Origin: an uncultured Oscillospiraceae bacterium
GTDB lineage: Bacteria > Bacillota > Clostridia > Oscillospirales > Acutalibacteraceae
Direction: 5' to 3'
NCBI GenBank assembly: GCA_900541565.1
Contig: UQKB01000021.1
Location: 1-31,892, forward strand
Length of the DNA: 31,892 bases
The translations under genes were made by a program, and so were the position numbers. Positions 7,506 through 14,937 of this stretch are shown piece after piece; within the stretch, counting starts at the first letter, position 1; each line of letters starts with the position of its first letter. The notes below the pieces were generated by a model that searched no databases, was not told where the DNA came from, and saw only the letters and a list, made by a program, of their open reading frames with translations.

Positions 7506-9563
7506 TCAATAATACTCGTAGGGCTCTGTAGGCTCTTCCGGCGACCACCATGTTTCCGGCTCCGTGGGCGCTTCTGTAGGCGCCTCTGTGGGCGGTTCCG
7601 TCGCCGGATATACATAATCATACCTTGTGGTCGTAACCTCTTGCGTATCAAAATTCACAACATATTCCCTGTAAACATTGCCGTCCAGGTCGACCACCAC
7701 ATTTGTATTTCCTGTGCCGGTCACCTCTATCGTGTACGTGCTGTTATACCTTGGAACAACATATTTGGAATAGGTTTCATTGACAACGCCGTCGACTGTA
7801 ACGCGCAGGAACACTGTGTCTTCCACATCTTCGGGAAGGTCGACATAAATTTGCACGGTAGATTCGCGGCTGATGCCTCTTGCCACAATGAGCTTAACGG
7901 TCGATCCGGCTTCGAGCCTTGTATCATACAGCGGGCTTTGCGCAATAACCGTATCCTGCGGCTTGTCGACCTCATCGTTATACTCATAGTCGACAACAAA
8001 GCCGTTTTCCGTTTCCAGCGTATATTTGGCTTCGTCAAGCGTTTTGCCCAGGACATTGGGTACCGGAATCTTCGTGGCCTCTGTATCCGATGTCTTGCTT
8101 ACAAAGATTTTAACAACAGAGTCCACCTCAACTTCAGAGCCGGCCTTTGGGGATGTATCCCGCACCATTCCTTCCGCTGTGGAATCGTCGAGTACATAAA
8201 TAATTTCTGTTTCCAGGTTTTTCTGTTCAATCTTCTGTCTGGCAGAATCCTCCGGTTCGCCGTTTACATACGGCACAGAAACGAGCGTGTTTGTACTGTT
8301 GACCGTGAGCGTAATCACAGAGCCTTCCCGGATCATTTTATTGCTGGGTTCAGGATCCTGCTTTAAGATTGTACCGATTGCCTGGTCTGGGTCAAAGGAA
8401 TTTTGGATTTCCCATGTAAATTTATATTCCGGATTGTTCCTGACATCGTCTATATTTTGCCCCACAAAGTTCGGGATGGGAACCGCAGCACTGGCATCGC
8501 CCTGACATGCGTTAAACAGGGCAACGACCACACATACAATTGCTACCAACGCAAAGGATAATACAACGCCGATAATAATATTGGTTGTGGGTGATTTTCT
8601 TTTTTCCGCTTCTTCCTGTATATTTTCAAAGCTGTCATCATATTTTTTGCGGTCGACCGCACGCACGTCGTGAATTGCATCTGCTATTTTGGCAGGTTCT
8701 TCGTTTGTAAGATACGTATATTCAAAGCGTATGCTTGGGTTTTGCCTGAACAGCTCAATGTCCTTGAGCATTTCTCCCGCCGTCTGGTAACGCTGGCGCG
8801 GGTCTTTTTGCATGGCCTTGATCGTGATTTCTTCCAAGCCGTCCGGTATGGAGGGATTGATCTGCTGAGGAGGCTTAGGATTGGATTGCAGTTGCATAAT
8901 TGCCACAGAAACCGCATTGTCTGCTTCAAACGGCAATTTCCCTGTGATCATTTCATACAGCATAACCCCTACTGAATAAATATCTGACTTCCCGTCGGTC
9001 AAATCACCCCTGGCCTGTTCTGGTGCAATATAATGCACAGAACCGATTGCCTTGTCGGTCATGGTACGGGTTTCCATATTGGAAAAACGCGCAATCCCAA
9101 AGTCGGTCACTTTGATCGTACCGTCCTGCAAAAGCATAATATTTTGCGGTTTGATATCCCGGTGAACAATACCTTTTTCGTGTGCATGCTGCAAGGCCTG
9201 CAAAATTTGTACGGTAAAATGCACCGCTTCTTTCCAATTGATCTGCTGCTGGTTATCAATATATTCCTTAAGCGTGATCCCGTCAATGTATTCCATGACG
9301 ATATATTGGATCATATCGCCAAAACTAACATCGTAAACCTTTACAATATTGGGGTGTGACAGCACGGCAATTGCTTTGGATTCATTTTTAAAGCGCCGCA
9401 CAAATTCTTCGCTGGCGGAAAACTCGTCCTTGAGAATTTTAATGGCAACGACCCGGTCGTCAATCGTGTCATACGCGCGGTATACCATAGCCATACCGCC
9501 CACACCAATAAGCTCGTGTATTTCATAACGGCTGTCCAGCTTTTTCCCCGAATACTTATCCAT
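7506..9563 (-). CDS. prkC: PASTA-domain membrane Ser/Thr kinase
   Basis: Hanks-type kinase that senses cell-wall fragments. The kinase domain spans residues ~8-265: glycine loop GVGGMAMVYRA, Lys42 in AIKIL, HRDIKPQN (Asp136), DFGIAR (Asp154), and the APEQ motif. A juxtamembrane segment leads to one transmembrane helix (~328-352). Three extracellular PASTA repeats follow (~362-422, 428-489, 498-563). A further ~90-residue beta-rich domain comes next, then a Pro/Thr/Glu tail with repeats of PTEA and an aromatic end. The ATG at 9563 follows GGGAG by 8 bases. An in-frame GTG at 9572 is the alternative. It starts 14 bases after prpC, which encodes its cognate phosphatase. The extra domain after the PASTA repeats is of unknown role. 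Confidence 0.96.
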   Translation of the reverse strand: MDKYSGKKLDSRYEIHELIGVGGMAMVYRAYDTIDDRVVAIKILKDEFSASEEFVRRFKNESKAIAVLSHPNIVKVYDVSFGDMIQYIVMEYIDGITLKEYIDNQQQINWKEAVHFTVQILQALQHAHEKGIVHRDIKPQNIMLLQDGTIKVTDFGIARFSNMETRTMTDKAIGSVHYIAPEQARGDLTDGKSDIYSVGVMLYEMITGKLPFEADNAVSVAIMQLQSNPKPPQQINPSIPDGLEEITIKAMQKDPRQRYQTAGEMLKDIELFRQNPSIRFEYTYLTNEEPAKIADAIHDVRAVDRKKYDDSFENIQEEAEKRKSPTTNIIIGVVLSFALVAIVCVVVALFNACQGDASAAVPIPNFVGQNIDDVRNNPEYKFTWEIQNSFDPDQAIGTILKQDPEPSNKMIREGSVITLTVNSTNTLVSVPYVNGEPEDSARQKIEQKNLETEIIYVLDDSTAEGMVRDTSPKAGSEVEVDSVVKIFVSKTSDTEATKIPVPNVLGKTLDEAKYTLETENGFVVDYEYNDEVDKPQDTVIAQSPLYDTRLEAGSTVKLIVARGISRESTVQIYVDLPEDVEDTVFLRVTVDGVVNETYSKYVVPRYNSTYTIEVTGTGNTNVVVDLDGNVYREYVVNFDTQEVTTTRYDYVYPATEPPTEAPTEAPTEPETWWSPEEPTEPYEYY

Positions 9564-9577
9564 CCATCTCACTCCCG

Positions 9578-10312
9578 TTACTGTTGTGCAGTTATTACGG
9601 CAACTGTGATATTATCGCTGCCGCCCAGCTCCTTTGCACCGTCTACCAATGCCTGCGTAAACGCGTCTGCATTATTTTCCAAAGACAGCTTGACAATTTC
9701 TTCCGGCGTCAGGTAATTGGTAAGGCCATCCGAGCAAAGCAAAATTTTGTCGCCCGGTTCAAACGGCGCTTCTATATAATCAAGATGTATCTGCGGTACG
9801 ATGCCAAGGGCCCTTGTAATATAATTTTTATTTGGGTGCACCATTGCCTGTTCCGGTGTCAGCTCGCCTTTTTCAACCATTTCCTGTACAACGGAATGGT
9901 CAACCGTTAATTGTTGTATTTTGTTTTTGCGTATAGCATATACACGGCTGTCCCCCACATGGACAATATGCACCTTATTTTCCTTTACCAGCACCAACTC
10001 TATTGTTGTGCCCATGCCGCGCAGCATCTGGTCTGCCTTTTGCATTTCATACAGTTTGCTGTTGGCACGTTGGACAACCCCTGTCAGAAGGTCGACAGTC
10101 TGGTCATTTGTCAGCGCTTTGTCATACTCCTGCATAAGAAGTTGCGCCACTGTTTCCACAGCAACTTCGCTTGCAACATTTCCGCCGTTTGCACCGCCCA
10201 TACCGTCGCAGACAACGGCCCATACGGCCTGATCTGAAAAGCTGCCGCACTTGCACGCGTCCTGGTTGGACGTTCTGACAAGCCCTATGTCACTTTTTAA
10301 GTAAACCTCCAA
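9578..10312 (-). CDS. prpC: PP2C-family Ser/Thr protein phosphatase
   Basis: Metal-dependent phosphatase that reverses PrkC phosphorylation. Motifs along its 244 residues: SDIGLVRTSNQDA (Asp18), CDGMGG (Asp36), GMGTT, HVGDSRVY, LLCSDGLTN and the C-terminal SDNITV, all needed for the two-metal site. The start is a UUG at 10312-10310. It lies 8 bases after a perfect AGGAGG (10323-10328), and the nearby ATG at 10320 is in another frame and soon stops. This makes the UUG start well supported. The gene is cytoplasmic, with no membrane segment. It follows rlmN by 35 bases and precedes prkC, the standard Firmicute arrangement. Confidence 0.95.
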   Translation of the reverse strand: MEVYLKSDIGLVRTSNQDACKCGSFSDQAVWAVVCDGMGGANGGNVASEVAVETVAQLLMQEYDKALTNDQTVDLLTGVVQRANSKLYEMQKADQMLRGMGTTIELVLVKENKVHIVHVGDSRVYAIRKNKIQQLTVDHSVVQEMVEKGELTPEQAMVHPNKNYITRALGIVPQIHLDYIEAPFEPGDKILLCSDGLTNYLTPEEIVKLSLENNADAFTQALVDGAKELGGSDNITVAVITAQQ

Positions 10313-10347
10313 GCTGTCATCCTCCTTTGCTTAGTATTTTATAAAAA

Positions 10348-11403
10348 TTACATTTTATCAGCATTGTTTTTCTGGGAAGGCTCTATAGATTTTCCCTTCA
10401 GCTGGCCGCACGAAGCCCCAATATCGGCTCCAAGTGTACGCCTTACGGTTGCTGTGATCCCGTTTTTTTCCAGTATATTGCAAAAGGCTACCTGCCGTTT
10501 GGGACTGCTCTTCCTGTAGGACGCGCCGTTGATTGTGTTAACCGGGATCAGGTTCACATGGCAAAGCATTCCCTTGAGCAGCGTTACAAGCTCGTAAGCA
10601 CATGCATCCGTATCGTTAAAATCTTCTATCATAGCGTATTCGAACGATATGCGCCTGCCAGTTTTATGAACATAATACCGGCAAGCTTCCATAAGCGCTG
10701 CGATGGGGTATTTCTTGTTGACGGGCATAATTTGCGTGCGCAGTTGGTCGTTTGGCGCATGCAAAGACACCGAAAGCGTCAACTGCAAGCGTTTGTCGGC
10801 CAGCGCCCGGATTTTATCCGCCAAGCCGCAGGTAGACAGCGTAATATGGCGCATGCCAATATTTAACCCGTTGTCGGACGTTACCAGTCTGATAAACCGC
10901 AGGACGTTGTCAAAATTGTCCAGCGGTTCGCCCATACCCATTAAGACGATATTGGAAATCCGGATATGGCAGTCCTTTTGCGCAGCCTGGATTTGCGCCA
11001 GCATTTCGCTGGGCGCCAAATTTCTGGTAAAACCGCTCTGCCCGGTCGCGCAAAACGCACAGCCCATTTTACAGCCAGCCTGTGTTGAAACGCACAGCGA
11101 ATAACCGAAATGATAATTCATCAATACGGCTTCAACATAAGCGCCGTCGTGCAGACGGTACAAATATTTTATTGTATCATCATAACAAGAAATGTATTTT
11201 TTTTCAATACTTGCAACAGAAATGTAATAAATCTCGCTGAGCTTTACCCGTACATTTTTAGGTATATTCAGCATTTCATCAAAACTTTCAACAGACTTTT
11301 CATGCAGCCATTTAAAAATCTGCTGCGCCCGGTAAGGCTTAAGCGCAAGCTGTGCAAGCGACTGTGTAAGCTCTTCTACCGTTAACGATTTGATATCTGT
11401 CAT
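10348..11403 (-). CDS. rlmN: Dual-specificity 23S rRNA/tRNA adenine-C2 methyltransferase RlmN
   Basis: Radical-SAM enzyme that makes m2A in 23S rRNA (A2503) and in some tRNAs. The cluster motif CKMGCAFC provides the Cys111-x3-Cys115-x2-Cys118 triad. GMGEP is the SAM-binding motif. The C-terminal ASCGQL holds the cysteine that forms the covalent RNA intermediate. The chosen ATG at 11403 gives 351 residues and starts 7 bases after the rsmB stop. A longer reading to 11454 overlaps rsmB and adds unrelated residues. It belongs to the rsmB-rlmN-prpC run of the conserved operon. Confidence 0.96.
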   Translation of the reverse strand: MTDIKSLTVEELTQSLAQLALKPYRAQQIFKWLHEKSVESFDEMLNIPKNVRVKLSEIYYISVASIEKKYISCYDDTIKYLYRLHDGAYVEAVLMNYHFGYSLCVSTQAGCKMGCAFCATGQSGFTRNLAPSEMLAQIQAAQKDCHIRISNIVLMGMGEPLDNFDNVLRFIRLVTSDNGLNIGMRHITLSTCGLADKIRALADKRLQLTLSVSLHAPNDQLRTQIMPVNKKYPIAALMEACRYYVHKTGRRISFEYAMIEDFNDTDACAYELVTLLKGMLCHVNLIPVNTINGASYRKSSPKRQVAFCNILEKNGITATVRRTLGADIGASCGQLKGKSIEPSQKNNADKM

Positions 11404-11410
11404 ACCCAAT

Positions 11411-12751
11411 TCACACCCTTTTGAACGCGCTGATAAAAAAGCCGTCTGTCCCATTTATATGTGGAAAAAGCGTAAGCTCGTTTTTTTCTTCGTTGATCCC
11501 TCTTTGAATCCCCTGCGGCAAAATCAGCCCCAGCGGCACAAACGTTTTATGGTAGGCTTTCAGAAACCGCCTGGATATTCCGCCGTTTTCCGCAGGGTTC
11601 AGCGTACAGGTAGAATAGATAAGCGTGCCGCCCCGTTTTACAAGCGCAGCGGAATTGCACAGAATTGCATATTGCAGCTGTGGCAGCGTGGATAAGCCCA
11701 GATCGTTTTTATACCGTATTTCAGGTTTTCTGCGCAATAACCCCAAACCGGAGCACGGCACGTCGCACAAAACCAAATCGGCAGCTATGGCGCTTTTACC
11801 GCCATTTGCAGCGGCATCCCGTACCGATGTATGCACACTGGATAAGTGCAGACGTTTTGCCGTCTGCGCAATAAGCCTGCACTTATGGTCATACAGGTCA
11901 TAGGCAAAAACCGTACCCATGTCCTGCATAAGCAGGGCAAAATTCATGCTTTTTCCACCCGGCGCTGCACATACGTCTACTACAGTTTGTCCTTCTTTTG
12001 GAGCAAGCATTTCACATAAAAGCTGTGAAGCGCCGTCCTGTATGTAAAACAGCCCCTGTGCAAAGGCTTTCCCCTGCTCAATTGCGCCTGTATCGGTAAG
12101 CGTAACCCCATTTTGCAAAAAGGGGACATCCTGTGCGTCTATCCCTTCTTCTTTCAGCGCCTGTACCAACGCCGCCTTATTTGTCAGGCCTGTATTGACC
12201 CTGGCTACCAGCGGCGGCCTGCCGTATAGCGACTGCAACAGCGCTACGGCAGTTTCCTCGCCGTATGCATCTGTCCAAAGATGTATAACTTCCTGCGGGC
12301 AGGCATATTTTATGCTTAAATATTTATATTTATCCTTTTGAGGGTCTGGCAAAACAAATTTTTCCGGCGCACGGGCTATGTTCCTTAAAACACCGTTGAC
12401 CAGGCCACAGGCGGCATGCAACCCCCGCTTTCTGGCAAGCCTGACAGATTCATTGACGGCTGCGCTGTCCGGTATTTTATCCATAAAAACAAGCTGGAAA
12501 GTCCCCATGCGCAAAATACACCGAACCGCGGGCTCCATTTTCTGCAGTGGCATTTTTACATAACCATTTAAAATATAATCCAGCGTAAGTTTGCGCTCCA
12601 GCACACCATAGAACAGAGCAGAGGTAAGCGCAGTGTCGCGCCTGTCAAGGCCGCTGCGTTTTATGGCCGCGTTCAGTGCAAGATTGGAATATGCTCCGGA
12701 AAGCTCTACCTTTAAAAGCGCTTCCAGCGCTGTTTTTCTTGCGTCTGCCAT
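11411..12751 (-). CDS. rsmB: 16S rRNA m5C967 methyltransferase RsmB
   Basis: A 446-residue protein with an N-terminal NusB-like RNA-binding domain (~1-140) and a SAM-dependent m5C methyltransferase domain. The SAM loop is CAAPGGK (261-267). The two cysteines used in m5C chemistry are Cys333 (DVPCSG) and Cys382 (TCTLNP). It methylates C967 in the head of the small-subunit rRNA. The ATG at 12751 begins 3 bases after the stop of the upstream membrane protease. No clear SD is present, which suggests translational coupling. Confidence 0.95.
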   Translation of the reverse strand: MADARKTALEALLKVELSGAYSNLALNAAIKRSGLDRRDTALTSALFYGVLERKLTLDYILNGYVKMPLQKMEPAVRCILRMGTFQLVFMDKIPDSAAVNESVRLARKRGLHAACGLVNGVLRNIARAPEKFVLPDPQKDKYKYLSIKYACPQEVIHLWTDAYGEETAVALLQSLYGRPPLVARVNTGLTNKAALVQALKEEGIDAQDVPFLQNGVTLTDTGAIEQGKAFAQGLFYIQDGASQLLCEMLAPKEGQTVVDVCAAPGGKSMNFALLMQDMGTVFAYDLYDHKCRLIAQTAKRLHLSSVHTSVRDAAANGGKSAIAADLVLCDVPCSGLGLLRRKPEIRYKNDLGLSTLPQLQYAILCNSAALVKRGGTLIYSTCTLNPAENGGISRRFLKAYHKTFVPLGLILPQGIQRGINEEKNELTLFPHINGTDGFFISAFKRV

Positions 12752-12754
12752 AGG

Positions 12755-13456
12755 TCAGTTTCTGCGCCGGTTTGCTATGACCAGCAGACGCAGCAGGCTC
12801 ATAATGGCTGTAAAGGCGGCAGCTACATAAGTCATTGCCGCAGCGGAAAGCACACTTCTGGCGCCGCTGTATTCGTTCCCTTCCAGCATGGTGCTGTTTC
12901 TGATTGCCGCAAGCGCGCGTTTGCTTGCATTAAATTCCACCGGCAGCGTAACCACGGTAAAAACGACCGATGCTGCATAAAACAGGATACCCAGATATAA
13001 AACCCAGTCGTACTGGACCGGCAGAAAGAGCCCGACGATGATCAAAATCCACGAAATTTTCGAGCCCACGTTGCAAACAGGAAGGATAGCGCTTCTGAGC
13101 TTATTGGGCAAATATCCCTGCGCATGCTGCACCGCGTGCCCCGCTTCGTGCGCTGCAACGCCAACGGCTGCAATTGTTGGTGAATCATATACCGGTTCGG
13201 ACAGGCGGATTGTATTGCTTCTGGGATCAAAATGGTCTGTCATTTTGCCTGCCACACGTTCGATCCGCACATTCGTGATGCCATGCGCGGAAAGCACGCT
13301 TTGCGCCGCTTCCACGCCGGTTATATGGCGGGTATTAGGAATTTTGGAGTATTTGCTAAAGGTCGAACTTACTTTTGTCTGCGCAATCATGGATATAACC
13401 AGGCAAGGCAAAATAAACACAAGATATGTCCAGTCAAACCAGTAAAAAAAAGGCAT
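12755..13456 (-). CDS. Membrane zinc metallopeptidase, YugP family
   Basis: A 233-residue membrane protein with the zincin motif HEAGH at residues 103-107, flanked by transmembrane segments: one at the N-terminus (~8-25), two around 150-185 and one near the C-terminus. This layout fits the DUF2268/YugP-like neutral zinc metallopeptidases. Its substrate is not known. The ATG at 13456 follows GGGAG by 8 bases and is preferred over an in-frame GTG at 13465. It sits between fmt and rsmB in an otherwise Bacillus-like order where these genes are usually adjacent. It is probably cotranscribed with them. Confidence 0.9.
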   Translation of the reverse strand: MPFFYWFDWTYLVFILPCLVISMIAQTKVSSTFSKYSKIPNTRHITGVEAAQSVLSAHGITNVRIERVAGKMTDHFDPRSNTIRLSEPVYDSPTIAAVGVAAHEAGHAVQHAQGYLPNKLRSAILPVCNVGSKISWILIIVGLFLPVQYDWVLYLGILFYAASVVFTVVTLPVEFNASKRALAAIRNSTMLEGNEYSGARSVLSAAAMTYVAAAFTAIMSLLRLLVIANRRRN

Positions 13457-13497
13457 CTTACACACTCCCTGTTCTATCTATCATAAATACAAACGTC

Positions 13498-14415
13498 TTA
13501 TAAAAAGCTGTCGCCGGGCCGCAGTGGATGGCCGCGAAGGAAATCATCTGCTGTCATGCGCTTTTTACCTTCAAGCTGTACCTGCTCAATCACAACGCTT
13601 TTCTCCCCGCAGGCGACGGTAAGCGGTGCAATGGACAGCACGGTTCCGGCTTTTCCGCTTTTTTCACACAAGCGGGTATTATAGATTTTCAGCTTTTTTC
13701 CGCCAATGCTGGAAACCGCCACCGGCCAGGCGTTTAATCCGCGCACCTGGTTATGCACCTGCGTGTTTTTCTGGTTCCAGTCTATTGTACAGATGGATTT
13801 ATCAAGCATTGGCGCATAACTGGACAGGGCATCGTCCTGCCTGCTTCCATGCAAATCTCCGGCCTGCAACGCCGCAAGCGCCTTTACAAGCAGCTGCGCC
13901 CCCAGAACAGAAAGCCGGTCATGCAACTGCGCCGCCGTTTCATCCGGCCCGATGGGCACCGCCTCCTGCAACAGAATGTCGCCGGTGTCCAGGCCTTCTT
14001 CCATTTGCATAATGGTGATTCCCGATTCTGTTTCGCCATTTAAAACAGCCCACTGGATGGGAGCCGCCCCTCTGTATTTTGGCAAAAGCGAGGCATGCAC
14101 ATTGATGCAGCCATATCTGGGGAGGGATAAAATCTCTTTGGGTAAAATCTTCCCGTAAGCCGCCACCACAATAACCTCCGGGCAAAGCGCCTTTAAAACC
14201 TGCAGCGCCTGCCCGTCTTTAAGCGTGGGCGGCTGGCAAACATCTATTCCATGCGCCTGGGCGCAAACCTTTACAGGCGGCGGCATAAGCGCATAGCCTC
14301 TTCCGCGCGGCTTGTCCGGCTGCGTAAAAACAGCCCGCACATCGTGCCCGGCCTGCAGCAGCGCTTCCAAACACGGCACAGCAAAATCCGGCGTACCCAT
14401 ATATACAATTTGCAT
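13498..14415 (-). CDS. fmt: Methionyl-tRNA formyltransferase
   Basis: Formylates initiator Met-tRNA with 10-formyl-tetrahydrofolate. Its 305 residues begin with MQIVYMGTPDFAV, carry the catalytic NVHASLLPKYRGAAP motif (Asn105, His107) and the GLDTGD aspartate, and end with the small OB-like C-terminal domain. The length is standard. It lies directly downstream of def, whose product removes the formyl group, so the two opposing steps are coexpressed. The ATG at 14415 leaves a 41-base gap after the def stop. Confidence 0.97.
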   Translation of the reverse strand: MQIVYMGTPDFAVPCLEALLQAGHDVRAVFTQPDKPRGRGYALMPPPVKVCAQAHGIDVCQPPTLKDGQALQVLKALCPEVIVVAAYGKILPKEILSLPRYGCINVHASLLPKYRGAAPIQWAVLNGETESGITIMQMEEGLDTGDILLQEAVPIGPDETAAQLHDRLSVLGAQLLVKALAALQAGDLHGSRQDDALSSYAPMLDKSICTIDWNQKNTQVHNQVRGLNAWPVAVSSIGGKKLKIYNTRLCEKSGKAGTVLSIAPLTVACGEKSVVIEQVQLEGKKRMTADDFLRGHPLRPGDSFL

Positions 14416-14456
14416 GCTATCAGTCCTTATTAAAATATATGCAGCTTAAAACAAAT

Positions 14457-14924
14457 TTATTGCTCCAGCTCCTCTGGGGAAAGCTTGCGGATGACCTTTG
14501 TTAAAAAAAGAATTCCGTCAAGATGGTCAATTTCGTGGCAAAAAGCCTTGGCAAGCAGAGCCCTTCCGCTTATTGTAAAACTTTTTCCGTTGCGGTCCTG
14601 CGCACGAACCGTGACATGCATTGGCCTTTCGGTGATCCCCCACTCTCCCGGGCAGGAAAGGCAGCCCTCTACCTCATACTGCTTTCCGCTTTCCGCAATA
14701 ATTTCAGGGTTTACAAGTTCGATCACGCCTTCGCCCACATCTATTACGACCACGCGGCGCAACACGCCCACCTGGGGCGCTGCAAGCCCTACGCCGTTTG
14801 CCTGATGCAGGGTTTCGGCCATATCGTCCAGAAGCTGCGCAAGGCGCGCATCAAAGTTTTCCACCTTGCGGCAAACCTTTTCTAAAACAGGGTCACCCTG
14901 TTTGACTATATTTCTGATCGCCAT
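14457..14924 (-). CDS. def: Peptide deformylase
   Basis: Removes the N-formyl group from nascent proteins. The 155 residues contain the three family motifs: GVGLAAPQVG (44-53), EGCLS (Cys88, metal ligand) and HEIDH (His130 and His134 as ligands, Glu131 catalytic). I chose the ATG at 14924, 9 bases after AAAGG and 13 bases after the priA stop. The longer in-frame extension to 15026 overlaps priA and has no family similarity. Confidence 0.97.
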   Translation of the reverse strand: MAIRNIVKQGDPVLEKVCRKVENFDARLAQLLDDMAETLHQANGVGLAAPQVGVLRRVVVIDVGEGVIELVNPEIIAESGKQYEVEGCLSCPGEWGITERPMHVTVRAQDRNGKSFTISGRALLAKAFCHEIDHLDGILFLTKVIRKLSPEELEQ

Positions 14925-14937
14925 ATCTATCATCCTT

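Noticed and set aside
7491..8366. Long plus-strand frame opposite prkC
   Set aside because: It mirrors the codon structure of the kinase gene on the other strand and has no family motif or SD. The minus strand has a complete, well-conserved kinase.
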